From positions 3,004,794-3,068,793 of the forward strand of contig OW204010.1 of the NCBI GenBank assembly GCA_934047225.1: a stretch of DNA of 64,000 bases. Reading direction: 5' to 3'. The DNA is from Ypsolopha sequella (lineage: Eukaryota > Arthropoda > Insecta > Lepidoptera > Ypsolophidae). A program made the position numbers and the translations under genes. The notes under the pieces were generated by a model. The model made no database searches. It was given only the letters and a program-made list of their open reading frames with translations, and was not told where the DNA came from. Positions 1-10,562 of the stretch are shown piece after piece (the stretch's first letter is position 1; every line of letters begins with the position of its first letter).

Positions 1-352
1 CCGTGCAATCTTAGTTTCTGGGATCCTATAAACTAGTTTCGATATCCAAATTTAAAATCCATTATTTTATGAACAAATGCGTCGTTCAAGCTAAAGGAAA
101 TCAAAATCCTAAATAAGTGGAATTAGGCATAATTTTTGTTTTGATCTAATAAGTTCCTTTGTACCGATACTCTTCAGATATTATTGTGTTTTGTACCATA
201 TTTTTCTTACTTCGGTTTTATTATTTTTTGTTTATTTAAAGATAAATTATACGGTTTATTTATCCAGATTTACCTCTTTTTTTGGCTGTCATCAGGCTTG
301 CCTGGTGGCAGTCCAAATTTAGGTCGAAATTACGTTCGTGAATATGTAGTGG
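1..352. other. AT-rich sequence, no gene recognised
   Basis: No supported coding sequence. A 74-codon plus-strand frame (184-408) has low-complexity, Phe/Tyr/Leu-rich composition and overlaps the end of the antisense gag fragment, so it is not credited. The block follows the premature end of that gag fragment and is unrelated to BEL gag, so the gag is truncated here. Confidence 0.5.
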
Positions 353-811
353 CTAAAAAGTTGACATCAAATATGCCATCTTTTGCCCCTTTGTTAAGTC
401 TACCCTAGAATCTACTAATGACGTAAACATATTTTTGAAAGAAACCCACTCTTCCATTCTCCCATTAAAATGTGTGAGTTGAAGCGTCGGCAACCTACCC
501 GTCACTCCATCTGCCGGTCGAGGTGTGCTAACAACCGGGCCGCCCGATATTCGCTTCCTGATCATGGAGGCCGCCTCCGTAATATCATCATAAATTCCCA
601 TTATCTGGGCTAAATCCGTAACATACCCGTCCATAGGCTCATCCATTTCCTCCAGTGCTGCCACAGCCGCCTCTGCGTCAGCCAGCCGCTGATTCATCCG
701 CTCGGCTCTCTCCAGGATTGCAGTGTCACGATCCGATCGAGAAAGCAATCCCTGGACGGTTGTAAACCAACGGAGCTCCTTCGCCAACGCAGCCTTGAGA
801 GACTTGGACAT
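353..811 (-). pseudogene. BEL/Pao retrotransposon gag, N-terminal fragment
   Basis: This 152-residue frame resembles the first third of a BEL/Pao Gag, the structural protein that packages retrotransposon RNA. Its start (MSKSLKAALAKELRW) sits in a helical, Ala/Glu-rich N-terminal region typical of these Gags. It ends with the beginning of the DUF1759-type segment (LPTLQLTHFNGRMEEWVSFKNM), where family members normally read on for several hundred residues to zinc knuckles. Here a stop codon and unrelated sequence follow, so the 3' part of gag and all of pol are missing. It is only distantly similar to the two other BEL copies in this window and represents a separate family. The family call is from recognition of the W-x-x-F motif region; exact subfamily is unknown. 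Confidence 0.75.
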
Positions 812-1760
812 CTTGCCGCAACGAACCGGGAAATTTATAAATAAAAACTATTTAGCAAACACCCTGACAAGGCACAAAATACAGAAGCACTGCTCAATAG
901 ATACCCTACCTATAAATAGAATTTAATTAGCAAATGTAATTCCCAATTACAATACTATGTAGTGTACCTACAATACAAATTACAATTATATTTGGTGTAT
1001 ACAATACACACAAACCTGAATGCAAATTCCACTATGCACTTGTATATACCTTGAAAGTACATAAATTCATGCCAACATAACAGTGTGTTAACTAACAAGT
1101 TGATTTCCAAATCTATAATATAAACCGTTATATGATATAATGTTATTGGAATACAAGAACACTTTATATGTACTAAATTAACAATTTATATTGATATTAC
1201 CGAACCCTTGGGTAATCAATTATCTACTCAAATCACTAAGCAAGTCCAATATAATTGCTACATCAATAACATGTACATTACAACCATGTAAAAAGCCTAG
1301 CTATGTTAAAGTTCAATGACACTGGGGCCGCCCAGTTCCGCTGTTTAAATGAATATAATCTGAAGGTAGGATAAACCACACTCGGCTACCACAAATTGTT
1401 TGATAAAGGGCGATATTAGCAGCTGGAACAGGGGCCCATAAGCTGTCCCAGATCTACGTCCATGTAGATTAAATCCGCTTATATTCTACAAAGGCAAATA
1501 CAAAATTTCCTACCAGAAAATTGCACTTGATGACGTCTTCAGCACGCTTTCACTGCGCACGCGGAGTCCAGGATGTGCCGGTGTTGTGACACGTTGTTCA
1601 CCTTCCACGAAGAATCTAAACACAACCCACCTACACCTAGATGCATCCAAACCCAGAAGAAATGGTAACCTGACAAAGTCCACTTGTTGGAAACCGCATG
1701 TATTCAGGTTATGTCACACACACAGGAATTAAACTAAAAATGGCCTTCACGCCAAAATAT
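812..1760 (-). other. Probable 5' leader of the BEL/Pao fragment
   Basis: About 950 bp of AT-rich, gene-free sequence lies between the gag start and a candidate LTR. This length is in the range of the leader of BEL copy B (about 1.3 kb). In the minus-strand sense a TGG-initiated 13-mer occurs six bases inside the candidate LTR edge and could be a primer-binding site. Nothing else is recognised. Confidence 0.35.
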
Positions 1761-1970
1761 TGTCATACCCTGACTCAATAATGTTTTTAAGACGTCCACA
1801 TCGATTTCCCTCGTATTAAACCATTAATATACTAAAATAATGTGAAAAAACCTCCGATCATCGGAATGGCGTCCAAGCAAGAGAGAGCAGTGTTACCACA
1901 CACAAAAAACAAAATCGTCGACCGAACACTCGACAGATGCGTTCTAAAAATATACATTTTATTCATAACA
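1761..1970 (-). repeat. Candidate 5' LTR of the BEL/Pao fragment
   Basis: Read on the minus strand, this 210-bp block begins TGTTATGAATAAAATG and ends GGTATGACA, giving TG...CA termini as expected of an LTR upstream of gag. There is no second copy in the window to confirm the boundaries, so the call rests only on termini and position. Confidence 0.3.
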
Positions 1971-3522
1971 GGTGCCTAAGCTTTATTACTGCGGGCGGGG
2001 GCTGCCCTCCCTTCGCGCCTTCGGCTTCTTATATACACTCTAGGGGTATTAGCCACAAGACTGTATAGAGTCGGGGGTGCTCTGATTCGGTTTTGAAACA
2101 GATTCAACCTATTTTAACTATGAAGTGGGGGTATACTAACCTCCTTTTGAACAGGATTTCTAGGTAAAAACAAATAAAGCAACAAAATATTCATACATTT
2201 TTTATTTATTCAATCCAAAATTACCAATAAACGAATTACGAATGACAGTAACACATGACGCAGTTTTTTTTTTGCGTTCCGTTTCATCGATATTGCACAA
2301 TATTTTACACCACAGACAATAAACTAGGGCAGATTTGGTTGTCAAACGCCCATTTTAACGTTCCGTTTTCGCCTTTTACCTGATTTGAGGTAAGAAACAA
2401 TTTTTATTAATTTCTCGAAAAATGTGCATTACTTTTTAATAAGTGTGGTAGCGTTATAATCGGGGACCCCACCTCTACCAGCTTTAACCACTTTTACCCC
2501 CATACAACTGCCAAACGATACTAAATCCAACCCAAAAGACGTAACCTCCCACCTTTGTCAGCTCGTGATTCACTGAATGTGGCAGCCTTGTGCAGGCAAT
2601 TTTATAAATAAGTAATTTGAGCGCGCGCACCCATAAAAAATTGTATGGCGAATAAGTCCCTAAAATATTGGAATATTTGGTAACGTATTGCGGAAAAGCT
2701 ATGAATAGTATCGGAAAACTTTTTATGTAATAATGTTTGTTAACGTGTTGTTATGAATCTGAAATATGTTTTGTCGTTGTTTTGTCTTTAATTTAATCCC
2801 AATACCTATAACGCCGCAATGCCACAGTCGAGCCCGGCATTCTGGGAATTATTTTATATTATATATATTTTATTATTTTGTATTATTTAGGATCTTTACA
2901 ATCTGTGATTTATTGCAATAAATAAATGAAATGAAATTATGGTTGCTTACGTTTTTTGAACTAATTGTCAAGATAAAAAATAGTTATTTTTGGCTAAAAG
3001 TTAATTTTTGGCGCAAGTACCTTGTATTGAAACCTGAGCAAGCAAAGGAATCTAGGATTGAACCACGAGCGAAGCAAGCTCGAAAAGGCTCTGTTTATCA
3101 TTTGAAATCTGGGTGGAAAAGCGCACTTTATCCGCTAGCGTGGTAAGTGTTTTTAAAATTCGAATATTTTTATTCAATAAAGGTTTCGTACAATAATATT
3201 ACATATATAGAACCTCAATGGTTTCGTAAAAGTTTATATTCTCTACAGCCAGTCTACTGAAATGCAAATACTTATTAAATGTCATGCGCCAGCCTCATTT
3301 AAAGAATAATCGCACTGGCCAGCGACAAAGTTTGATTAAAAACAAAAGTTTTAAAATTTTCTTCTCTTTATTCATTTCACTTTCCTTCCATTATTTTGGT
3401 TTGTTTTTTTATAAAATCGAAATAACTCATAAAATATGAGGCTAGCAGGGATGAAGATATAAATTTAACACCTGCAGAATTAGTGCGAGCAGTAGGTACA
3501 TAATGCTGAATTGTGTTTTCTT
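1971..3522. other. AT-rich intergenic sequence, no gene recognised
   Basis: A GC-rich patch at about 1990-2030 and an otherwise AT-rich background. A 71-codon frame at 2931-3146 contains a repeat-like stretch (a GAGCGAAGCAAGCTCGAAAA-type motif) and is not credited. No RNA gene or conserved domain seen. Confidence 0.45.
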
Positions 3523-4194
3523 CCGGAAAAATCGCGCGAAAAATACATAAAAGCAAACGATTTGTTCAATGCATGGAGACATTCCAAAGGCGCGAAAACG
3601 TTTTCGGAGGCAATATCATACTTCATTGAACTATCTGAAACAAGAAATCAAGCACACGCCAATATTGGAGTATTTAGTAGATGCTTAAAGCCACAATAAA
3701 AACGAAAATTCATGTACACTTAGAAAAATATTCCAAACTGCTGGTGTTTTTAAAGCAAAAGGCAAGCAGCCACAAACCAAAAAAACTAAGATTTTCACCA
3801 CTTCTAACATTGAAAAGTTTCTCAACGAAGCGCCCGACTCCGAATTTCTTGCTACAAAAGTACATAGTTCGCTTTTTTTAATGTAACATCGTGAAAGTAT
3901 GTATTGCCGTAAAACTTATTTTCTTCCTTTGCGTTACAGGTTGTCCTCAATATTGGCATTAGTGTGGCATGCCGGACTAATGAACTCACGTATCTTACAA
4001 CGAAAAACATTGAGAAGCATTCAGATAAGTTGCTGTTGGTTAAGTTATCAAACACGAAGACCAATATTAATAGGAACTTCGTGATTCGTGACGAATATGT
4101 CAAAATTGTAGATAAATATCAAGCCTTGCGGCCTGCTAATACACAAATCGATCGATTTTTTTGGCAATATCGCAAAGGAAAATGTGTTAGGTAG
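3523..4194 (+). pseudogene. Crypton-like tyrosine recombinase pseudogene with one intron
   Basis: Pieces in shifting frames line up with the core of Crypton-type tyrosine recombinases, enzymes that excise and insert DNA through a tyrosine nucleophile. The N-terminal SAM-like segment (KYIKANDLFNAWRHSKGAK) is followed after frameshifts by KYSKLLVFLKQKASSHKPKK and then by NIEKFLNEAPDSEFLATK in the next frame. A phase-0 intron (3860-3939, GT...AG) joins this to VVLNIGISVACRTNELTYL, which carries the first catalytic Arg context (ACRTNEL), and to the conserved LLLVKLSNTKTN strand. The C-terminal half with the His-x-x-Arg and Tyr catalytic residues is absent: after a stop at 4192-4194 the homology is cut by the TTAA where a piggyBac-like element begins. 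It could be a dead Crypton or a decayed domesticated derivative. Confidence 0.75.
3860..3939 (+). other. Predicted 80-bp spliceosomal intron
   Basis: Donor AAAA|GTACAT and acceptor TTGCGTTACAG| flank 80 bp of AT-rich sequence that interrupts the recombinase homology exactly between ATK and VVLNIG in phase 0. The protein similarity resumes on the first base after AG, which supports a genuine ancestral intron rather than an insertion. Confidence 0.6.
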
Positions 4195-4208
4195 CCTATG
4201 GGAAGTAC

Positions 4209-5640
4209 TTAACCCGGCGAGCATGAGGTGATAAAAAGTTACACCAAGAATGAGGCAGGGTATCTCATACCCAGAACGTAATGTGTCTCTAAACCGTTTT
4301 TATTTTTTTTATTAAAATTTCTTAGTTTTGCTTGTAAATATAAGGGTTTTTATAATGAAATTAAATAAAAACAAGTGGTTTATTATTGATAAAAAATATT
4401 TATCCTTTTTTACTTATACTATGCATTTATACGGCCAAAATTGAAGGGTGTCAAACAATCAACAATAAAATCAACTCAGTGACGAAAACAAAACAAAAAC
4501 AACTTAAAACTTAATTATAATGAGATCTTCTATTCCTGAATGATTAATCATATTTTTTTTAATAGTTAGACAATTAGCTAGATGTGTCGTTGCCAGCACA
4601 GTCTTCGCACATCAATTTCGCATGCTCCATTGGCTTGGCGCAGTTATTGCAGGCATATTTGTTTTCCTGTCCTTCTTGTTGGGGTAGTCCTGGCATCTGA
4701 CATATCGTCCAAGTACATCTGCAGGTCTTCCAGATGTAGGTTCACCGAGCTGTTTTGCGATTCGCTGGCGTATGTAGCTGGGTATATTTTTTTTGCATTT
4801 TATTGATTGCACATGTTCATAAACCATTGACAGGCCCAAATTACGAATAAATTGTGTCCTCCGGTTTGTATCCTTTTTGTTTGCTTGATAAATAATGCGA
4901 GCATTGATAGCTGCCATGTTCAAGATACCATAGAACAACGTCATTGGCCATCTCTTGCTATTTCGCGAAACGTTGTAACTGGCGCTCAATTCATCAACCA
5001 CATCAACCCCAGCATTGGTCGAGTTTTAAAATGTTATCATTGCCGGTTTACGTTTCTCTCCAGTAGATTCATCAATTGAATCATCGTGGTGCATCGTGGA
5101 CATGACTAGAACCACTTTGTTTTTCTTTGGCGCATAGGAAACAAGTGTGATGTATTTTTGACAAAACCAAAGAGTGAGGTGTGAAGTTGCCTCCTTGTTC
5201 TAAGGAAAGATTCTGGAATTTGTTTCTTGTTTTTACGTACAGTTCCGACCGATGTAAGGTGATGCTCATTTAGCAGATGTAACATAAATTCATAACCGGT
5301 AAACCAATTATCGAAGGTTATGTTGCGGTGCGATCGTGATACTGGTTGAATGAGTCTCTCCACTACGTCAAATGGCATATGGTCCCTGTGGTTGTTTGCC
5401 TGCGTAAACTTCCAAATTCAGCACATAGAAGCTTTTAGCATCAACTAAAGCCATGATTTTTATGCCGTACTTTTGCCGGTTTGTTTGGTATGTAGACGCG
5501 GAACAGGCATCGTCCTCTAAACGAAAGCAGCATCTCGTCAATGGAGCATTTGTAGTGGACTGTATTAAAACTCTTGTAGATTTTTCTTCTTTTATTATTC
5601 TTCTTGTAATGCTCAGTACTGAATGACAAAATGCGGGTTA
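4209..5640 (-). mobile_element. piggyBac-like DNA transposon remnant
   Basis: The left edge reads TTAA followed by CCCGGCGAGCATGAGG (4209-4228), the TTAA target plus CCC-starting terminal repeat expected of piggyBac-like elements. The transposase pseudogene (below) runs on the minus strand, so this is the 3' terminus. No matching right-hand terminus is recognisable near 5640 and the 5' half of the transposase is missing, so the element is 5'-truncated. It sits immediately behind the Crypton-like pseudogene, which suggests insertion into that sequence. Confidence 0.65.
4580..5629 (-). pseudogene. piggyBac-like transposase pseudogene, C-terminal half
   Basis: Three minus-strand frames carry consecutive blocks of a piggyBac transposase, the DDD-type cut-and-paste enzyme that inserts at TTAA. 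At 5441-5629 lies SIDEMLLSFRGRCLFR followed by the IPNKPAK block. At 5106-5378 lies NITFDNWFTGYEFMLHLL with a catalytic-Asp context, then LTSVGTVRKNKKQIPESF. At 4612-5001 lies VDELSASYNVSRNSKRWP, the last catalytic-Asp region, through to the SGRPADVLGRY segment. Just downstream, in another frame, a Cys-rich tail (NNCAKPMEHAK then CEDCAG) corresponds to the C-terminal zinc-binding domain. Frameshifts separate all blocks and the first ~250 codons are missing, so no active enzyme can be made. Confidence 0.85.
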
Positions 5641-6066
5641 GGCCCGCCTTTTATACTTGCCATTTTGCACACGGCACTAATCTTAAACCTATTTCTGTCT
5701 AACATATATGTGCGTCCTGCTCTAAGGGTTCTATCTAGAAAACTCGTCATAATTTATTTATTCTTATAACTAGACATAATACAATATTTTTCCCTAATTC
5801 TATATGGTATTCCTAATCTATTTACATTTATTTATTTGTTCTAAAATCATTATTTTTATGTTAAAAACGCGAAAAACATTTTGTTGTGTCTGTACGGTAA
5901 CGCCGCGCTAGCATACCCTAAATCTTCATTAGTTCCTTTCGTTGCCTGCAGAGGGCGTGTGAGGTTGACCTTTGCTGCATCCGTCGCTAACAGTCTCCCC
6001 GCCGTGCGCAGCACCATCCTTCGGTCGCGACGATGCAGGAACCAGCACGATGATCCGTGACACCGG
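5641..6066. other. Flank of BEL copy A; degraded repeat
   Basis: No intact gene. The segment 5865-5900 (CGCGAAAA...GGTAACGCCGC) is echoed at 23789-23845, suggesting a shared dispersed repeat. Minus-strand frames here (5856-6147) are short and overlap the LTR; no domain is recognised. The last five bases (ACCGG, 6062-6066) would be the left target-site sequence of BEL copy A, but the opposite end of that element is truncated so it cannot be checked. Confidence 0.4.
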
Positions 6067-6459
6067 TGTAACCGCGGGGTTACAAGAATGCAGAGCTGAT
6101 GAGAGAGGGTAAATGGATGAGTTGACACGGGAGAATTGTGGGTGCACTGACCTGCTTTGTATGTCTGTGGATGGGCCGACGAGTGCGCTGCGTGGTGTAC
6201 TTCTTGTTGATGGGCTGATTGAGCTGGCGCTTTGGGCAGGGATGTGCTAAATATCTTGGTTGGAGTAATGTGAACACAACACTGTTAGGTACGCGATATT
6301 TTTTGTGTCGCGGCGCGAGTGTGCACACGTGTGTTTCTCTAGACGTTTCGAGCGGAACAGGGCGAGTGAACCAGCGCCCGCGCGCGCCTCGAGCCGGCGC
6401 GCGGTGCGAGACTCGTCATCCGCGCATGCGCGCGGATTCGTCACGCTGTAGCGTGAACA
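6067..6459 (-). repeat. 3' LTR of BEL copy A
   Basis: In the element sense it starts TGTTCACGC and ends GGTTACA. The same sequence recurs as the partial 5' LTR at 18290, as both LTRs of copy B and as the solo LTR at 35007. The pol frame runs a few codons into it, a common BEL arrangement. Confidence 0.88.
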
Positions 6460-9400
6460 TCCTGGGGGGGCCGGGGCTGCGACTCCTCTTGAGCTGAATC
6501 CAACGGCAGCCTGGCTATCTTGAACACAGGTCGTCGCAGATTTCCATGAGCTGTGTCCAGATCCACAACTCGGATCACTCCATCCTTGCCAGGTATCGTG
6601 CGGAGAATTCTCCCCAGCTTCCATTGGAGCGGAGGCAGGTCATCCTCTTTGATGAGGACCAGTTCACCCACTTGAGGAGGGGAAGAAGGGGAGAGCTATT
6701 TGGAGCGGGTTTGCAGGGTATGGAGGTAGGATCTGGACCAGAGAGTCCAAAAGCGCTGAGAGAGCGCTTGAATGAGCTGAAAGCGTTTAAGAGCAGATAT
6801 GGGTCTGTCGTCAAAAGACTGCTCAGGTAGAGCGGTGAGCGGACGACCAATAATGAAATGTCAGGCCGTGAGAGGTTCAAAGTCCGTAGGGTCGGATGAA
6901 ATCGGGCAGAGGGGTCTTGAGTTGAGTACAGCCTCAATTCGAGCCAAGAGGGTAGAGAATTCCTCAAAAGTGAGGTGCTGTTCACCTATCACGCGATAAA
7001 GTAGTTGCTTGGTGGATTTTACGTTTATTTCGTGCAGAGCGCCGAACCAAGGCCCTTTAGGCGGGTTCAGTAACCAAGTTATGTGCTGATTCGCGAGCTT
7101 GTGAGTGATTGCATCATTGTTTGACCTGAGGAAGTTCTGAACTTCAATGAGCTGATTCCTAGCACCTACATAGTTTGTGCCGCAGTCTGAGCGAATGAGA
7201 ACTGGAGTACCGCGACGTGAGATAAAACGTTGCAATGCCGCAAAGAACGCTTCCGTTGAGAGTGCAGAGACTGGTTCCAAATGAACCGCCTTTGTTGCGA
7301 GGCAAACGAAAATACAAAAATACGCCTTTATGAGTTTCGCGTTCCGCAACGTGCTGGATTTAACGAAGAAGTGGCCAGCAAAATCCGTCGTGACGTGACT
7401 AAAAACTGGCTGAGGAGTAACTCTGTCTACTGGGAGATCAGCCATGAGCGGAGCCTTAGGCTGAGCGCGGCACCGGAAACATCTAATACATTTAAACACG
7501 CGGTGTCTAATAATACGACGAGCGGACAGAATCCAGTACTGCTGGCGTAATATGGCGTGTAATGTGTCAGCTCCAGGGTGGCAGTGTATTTTGTGATAGT
7601 GGTCTATAATGAGATCTACGAGCGGACTTGAGCTGGGTAGAATGAGTGGGTGTTGAGCGTCATACCTAATTGACGCGTGAGAGAGACGACCACCGACTCT
7701 CAAGAGGCCGTCCTTTATGAAGGGCGAGAGGCGCTGGAGCCGAACGGGACAAACTTTATCAGTCTGGATACGATTAATGTCTTCAGCAAACTCATTGTGC
7801 TGAACAGAGCAGACCCAGTGCAACAGAGCGTCCCTGCGTTCATTAGCTGTCAACGAACCAGAGCGCCGTGCATCTGGGCTGTGCCGACAATTGATTATGA
7901 ACCTTTGAATACAAGCCGTCACTCCGACGAGCTTGTCAAGTGAGCTGTAGCGAGTGAGCAAGTCCAGATCGATATCTGGGACTGCTATGTGTGCTGGTAC
8001 CTTTTTGAGCTTAAGGCCTGGGAGAGCATGATGGCCTAGAGCGGGTGGCATCTTGGGCCAAGTGCAGGTAGGTTCTTTGAGCCAACTGGGTGACCACCAA
8101 AGGTCATGAAGTGAGAGAGACTGAGCAGACATGCCTCTGCTTGCACAGTCAGCAGGGTTGAGGTTCGTGGGCACATGCCTCCACGTATTGCTAGTTGAAG
8201 TAGCTGTGATCTTAGCCACTCGATTGGCCTCGAAAGTCTGTAATCGGTGAGGTGGAGTATTGAGCCATGCCAAAACTATTGTGCTATCTGACCAGCATGT
8301 GTGTGTTTGAATGGGTATATGAGCTGACAGTTGGGCTGACACTCGAGTCATGAGCTGAGATAAAAGAGTCGCGGCTGACAACTCCAATTTCGGGATTGAG
8401 AGGCGAGTCTTAATGGGTGCGACCTTGGACTTGCCAATGATTAGGTGTACATTGACATGTCCAGTGGTATTGCGCTCATGAAGTTAGATAACGGCACCAA
8501 AGCCAGCCTCTGATGCGTCCGCGAACCCGTGAAGTGAGTAAGTAGACGTGGGCTTATACTTACAAATGTGTCGCGGTAAACGGAGGTTTGAGAGCTGAGG
8601 AAGATCCTCTGAAATGTGTTGCCACTCTGTGTGGACTTCTTCAGAGATAGGCTCATCCCATCCTATTTTCAGAAGCCAAAGCTTCTGCAGAAGAATCTTT
8701 GCGCGAAAGATGACTGGAGTAACCCAGCCATTGGGGTCATAGAGAGACGCTACTGTACTGAGAATGGAGCGCTTTGTGACTTGAGCATGAGTGGGCAGAG
8801 AAATGCGATAAGTGAACTCATCAGTTTGAGGAATCCACTGTATTCCCAGAACCTTAATGGAATTAGAGTCGGGACTGAAGTCAAAGTCCTTGGGCATGTC
8901 GCACTGGTCATCTGGGAACCGTTCAAGGAGCTGAGGCGAGTTGGAGGTCCATTTACTGAGCTGGAAGCCACCTAGAGCGAGTAACTCGATCAGATCGCTT
9001 TGGAGCGACTGAGCAGATTCTACAGAATCTGCACCTGAGAGAATGTCATCCACAAATATTGATTTGCGGAGGACCTGAGCAGCGTGGGGGTAGCGATGAC
9101 CTTCGTCATCAGCCAATTGGAGTAAAGTGCGGATGGCATGGTATGGGCTGGACCTTAATCCATATGTGACGGTATTAAGGGCATACGTGAGCAGGGGCTG
9201 GTCGGGTGAAGACCGCCAAAGAATGAGTTGAAAACGTCTTTGCTCTAGGTGAATGAGGATATTTCTGAACATCATTCGGATGTCAGTGCTGAAAACTTGT
9301 GAGTGGATCCTGAAGGACATGATAATGTCAACAATATCTTGCTGAAGAGCTGGACCTGTATGAAGACAACCATTTAGATTGACGCCGTTTGAGCTCTTAC

Positions 9401-10451
9401 AACTTCCGTCAAAGACGCAGCGTATTTTTTCTGATCCTGGCTTAAATATGCCATGATGTGGGATATAGAAATGGGATTTATGAGCAAAGCTATTGGGGTG
9501 ACACGGCGACATATGTCCCAATTTTATGTAATCTGACATAAACTCTACGTATTTCGAGCGGAAGGGCGGGTTCGCTAGCAGCTTCTTCTCTAAATTGAGA
9601 AACCTGCGTAGCGCAATAGCATGAGTGGAACCTAATGTCGGCGCGTTGTGCAGAAAGGGCAGTGTAACCATATATTGACCTGATAGTTCACGAGTAGTTT
9701 TGGTGCGGAAAATGTCCTCACACTGTTCCTCTAATGGGCTGGTATGCTTGTAGGTTTGGGGTTCCTCGGATTCCCAAAACCTCTCAAGACTTTTGTGTAT
9801 GTCATGAGTTGAATGCTCTAAGTCCGTGTGAGAGCCGACAATGTGAACTGAATTGACCTGATTCGTGGGTGAGGTATGTAAACTTTCGAAAGGTCCTATC
9901 AATGTAAAATCGAATATCGTGCCGAAGGCTATGGGCTTGCCAGGGCCGAGCGAAACCTTGGTTCCGTCTAACACTTGACCAAGAACGTCAGATCCTAGTA
10001 TTAGATCAACCGGAGCTGGTGTGTGATATTCTCGATCAGCAAGAGGAATCGGTGGGTGACCTGTTAACTGAGCGAGATCTGGAACCTTTTCTAACGGTAG
10101 GTACCCAGTTACGTTCTTCAATATATGAGCTGTGGCCGTGATCGTAGGTGTATCACAGTGTGTCGGTCGGCATACAATTGTGATTGATGCCTTTGAGTTT
10201 TGTGTGTGCTGATTTCCAACTCCTGCGATTTTTAGAGATGTATGTTTTAATGGTAAATTTAAAATTCTGGCCATGCGCTGAGAACAAAGAGTCAGCATAC
10301 TTCCACAGTCTAACAGGGCTCGTGCTGAGTGAAATTGACCATGTACGTCTGCTATTTTAAGTGAGACGGTTGGCAACAAAATTGGTGTGTTAGTGACGTT
10401 CACTACACGTTGTGCGGAGTTACAGGAATCTTGTGTTGGAGTTGAAGTCAT
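6441..10451 (-). pseudogene. BEL/Pao pol (protease, RT, RNase H, integrase) with three nonsense codons, copy A
   Basis: One frame of about 1,336 codons encodes the replication enzymes. The aspartic protease motif is LLDCGS (residues 46-51, Cys where BEL proteases often have Ser/Thr/Asn). Reverse transcriptase carries FVDDIL near residue 466. RNase H follows (GFADASEAGFGAV, then LELSAATLL and CWSDSTIVLAWL). Integrase has a His/Cys zinc region (CIRCFRC) and catalytic contexts TTDFAGHF, IRSDCGTNYVG and GALHEINVKSTK. Premature stops are at 8484-8486 (TAC to TAA compared with copy B), 6861-6863 (GGA to TGA) and 6696-6698 (TGG to TAG). Each is a point change absent from copy B, so copy A could not make a full Pol. 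Confidence 0.93.
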
Positions 10452-10562
10452 TGAGTGAAAATGAGCTGAGTGTGTATGTGATGAGTGAATGTGTGATCAG
10501 TGTGCTGAGTGTGCTGAGTGCTGGTCGTCCTCGCCTTCATAGTGCTCTGTTATTGTAGGTAG

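Noticed and set aside
184..408. 74-codon plus-strand ORF
   Set aside because: Low-complexity hydrophobic translation from AT-rich DNA, overlaps the antisense gag fragment, no domain.
2931..3146. 71-codon ORF with a Lys-rich middle
   Set aside because: Coding look comes from a repeat-like motif; no homology recognised and no splice or promoter context.
4582..5079. Plus-strand ORFs of 74-75 codons
   Set aside because: Shadows of the antisense piggyBac transposase pseudogene.
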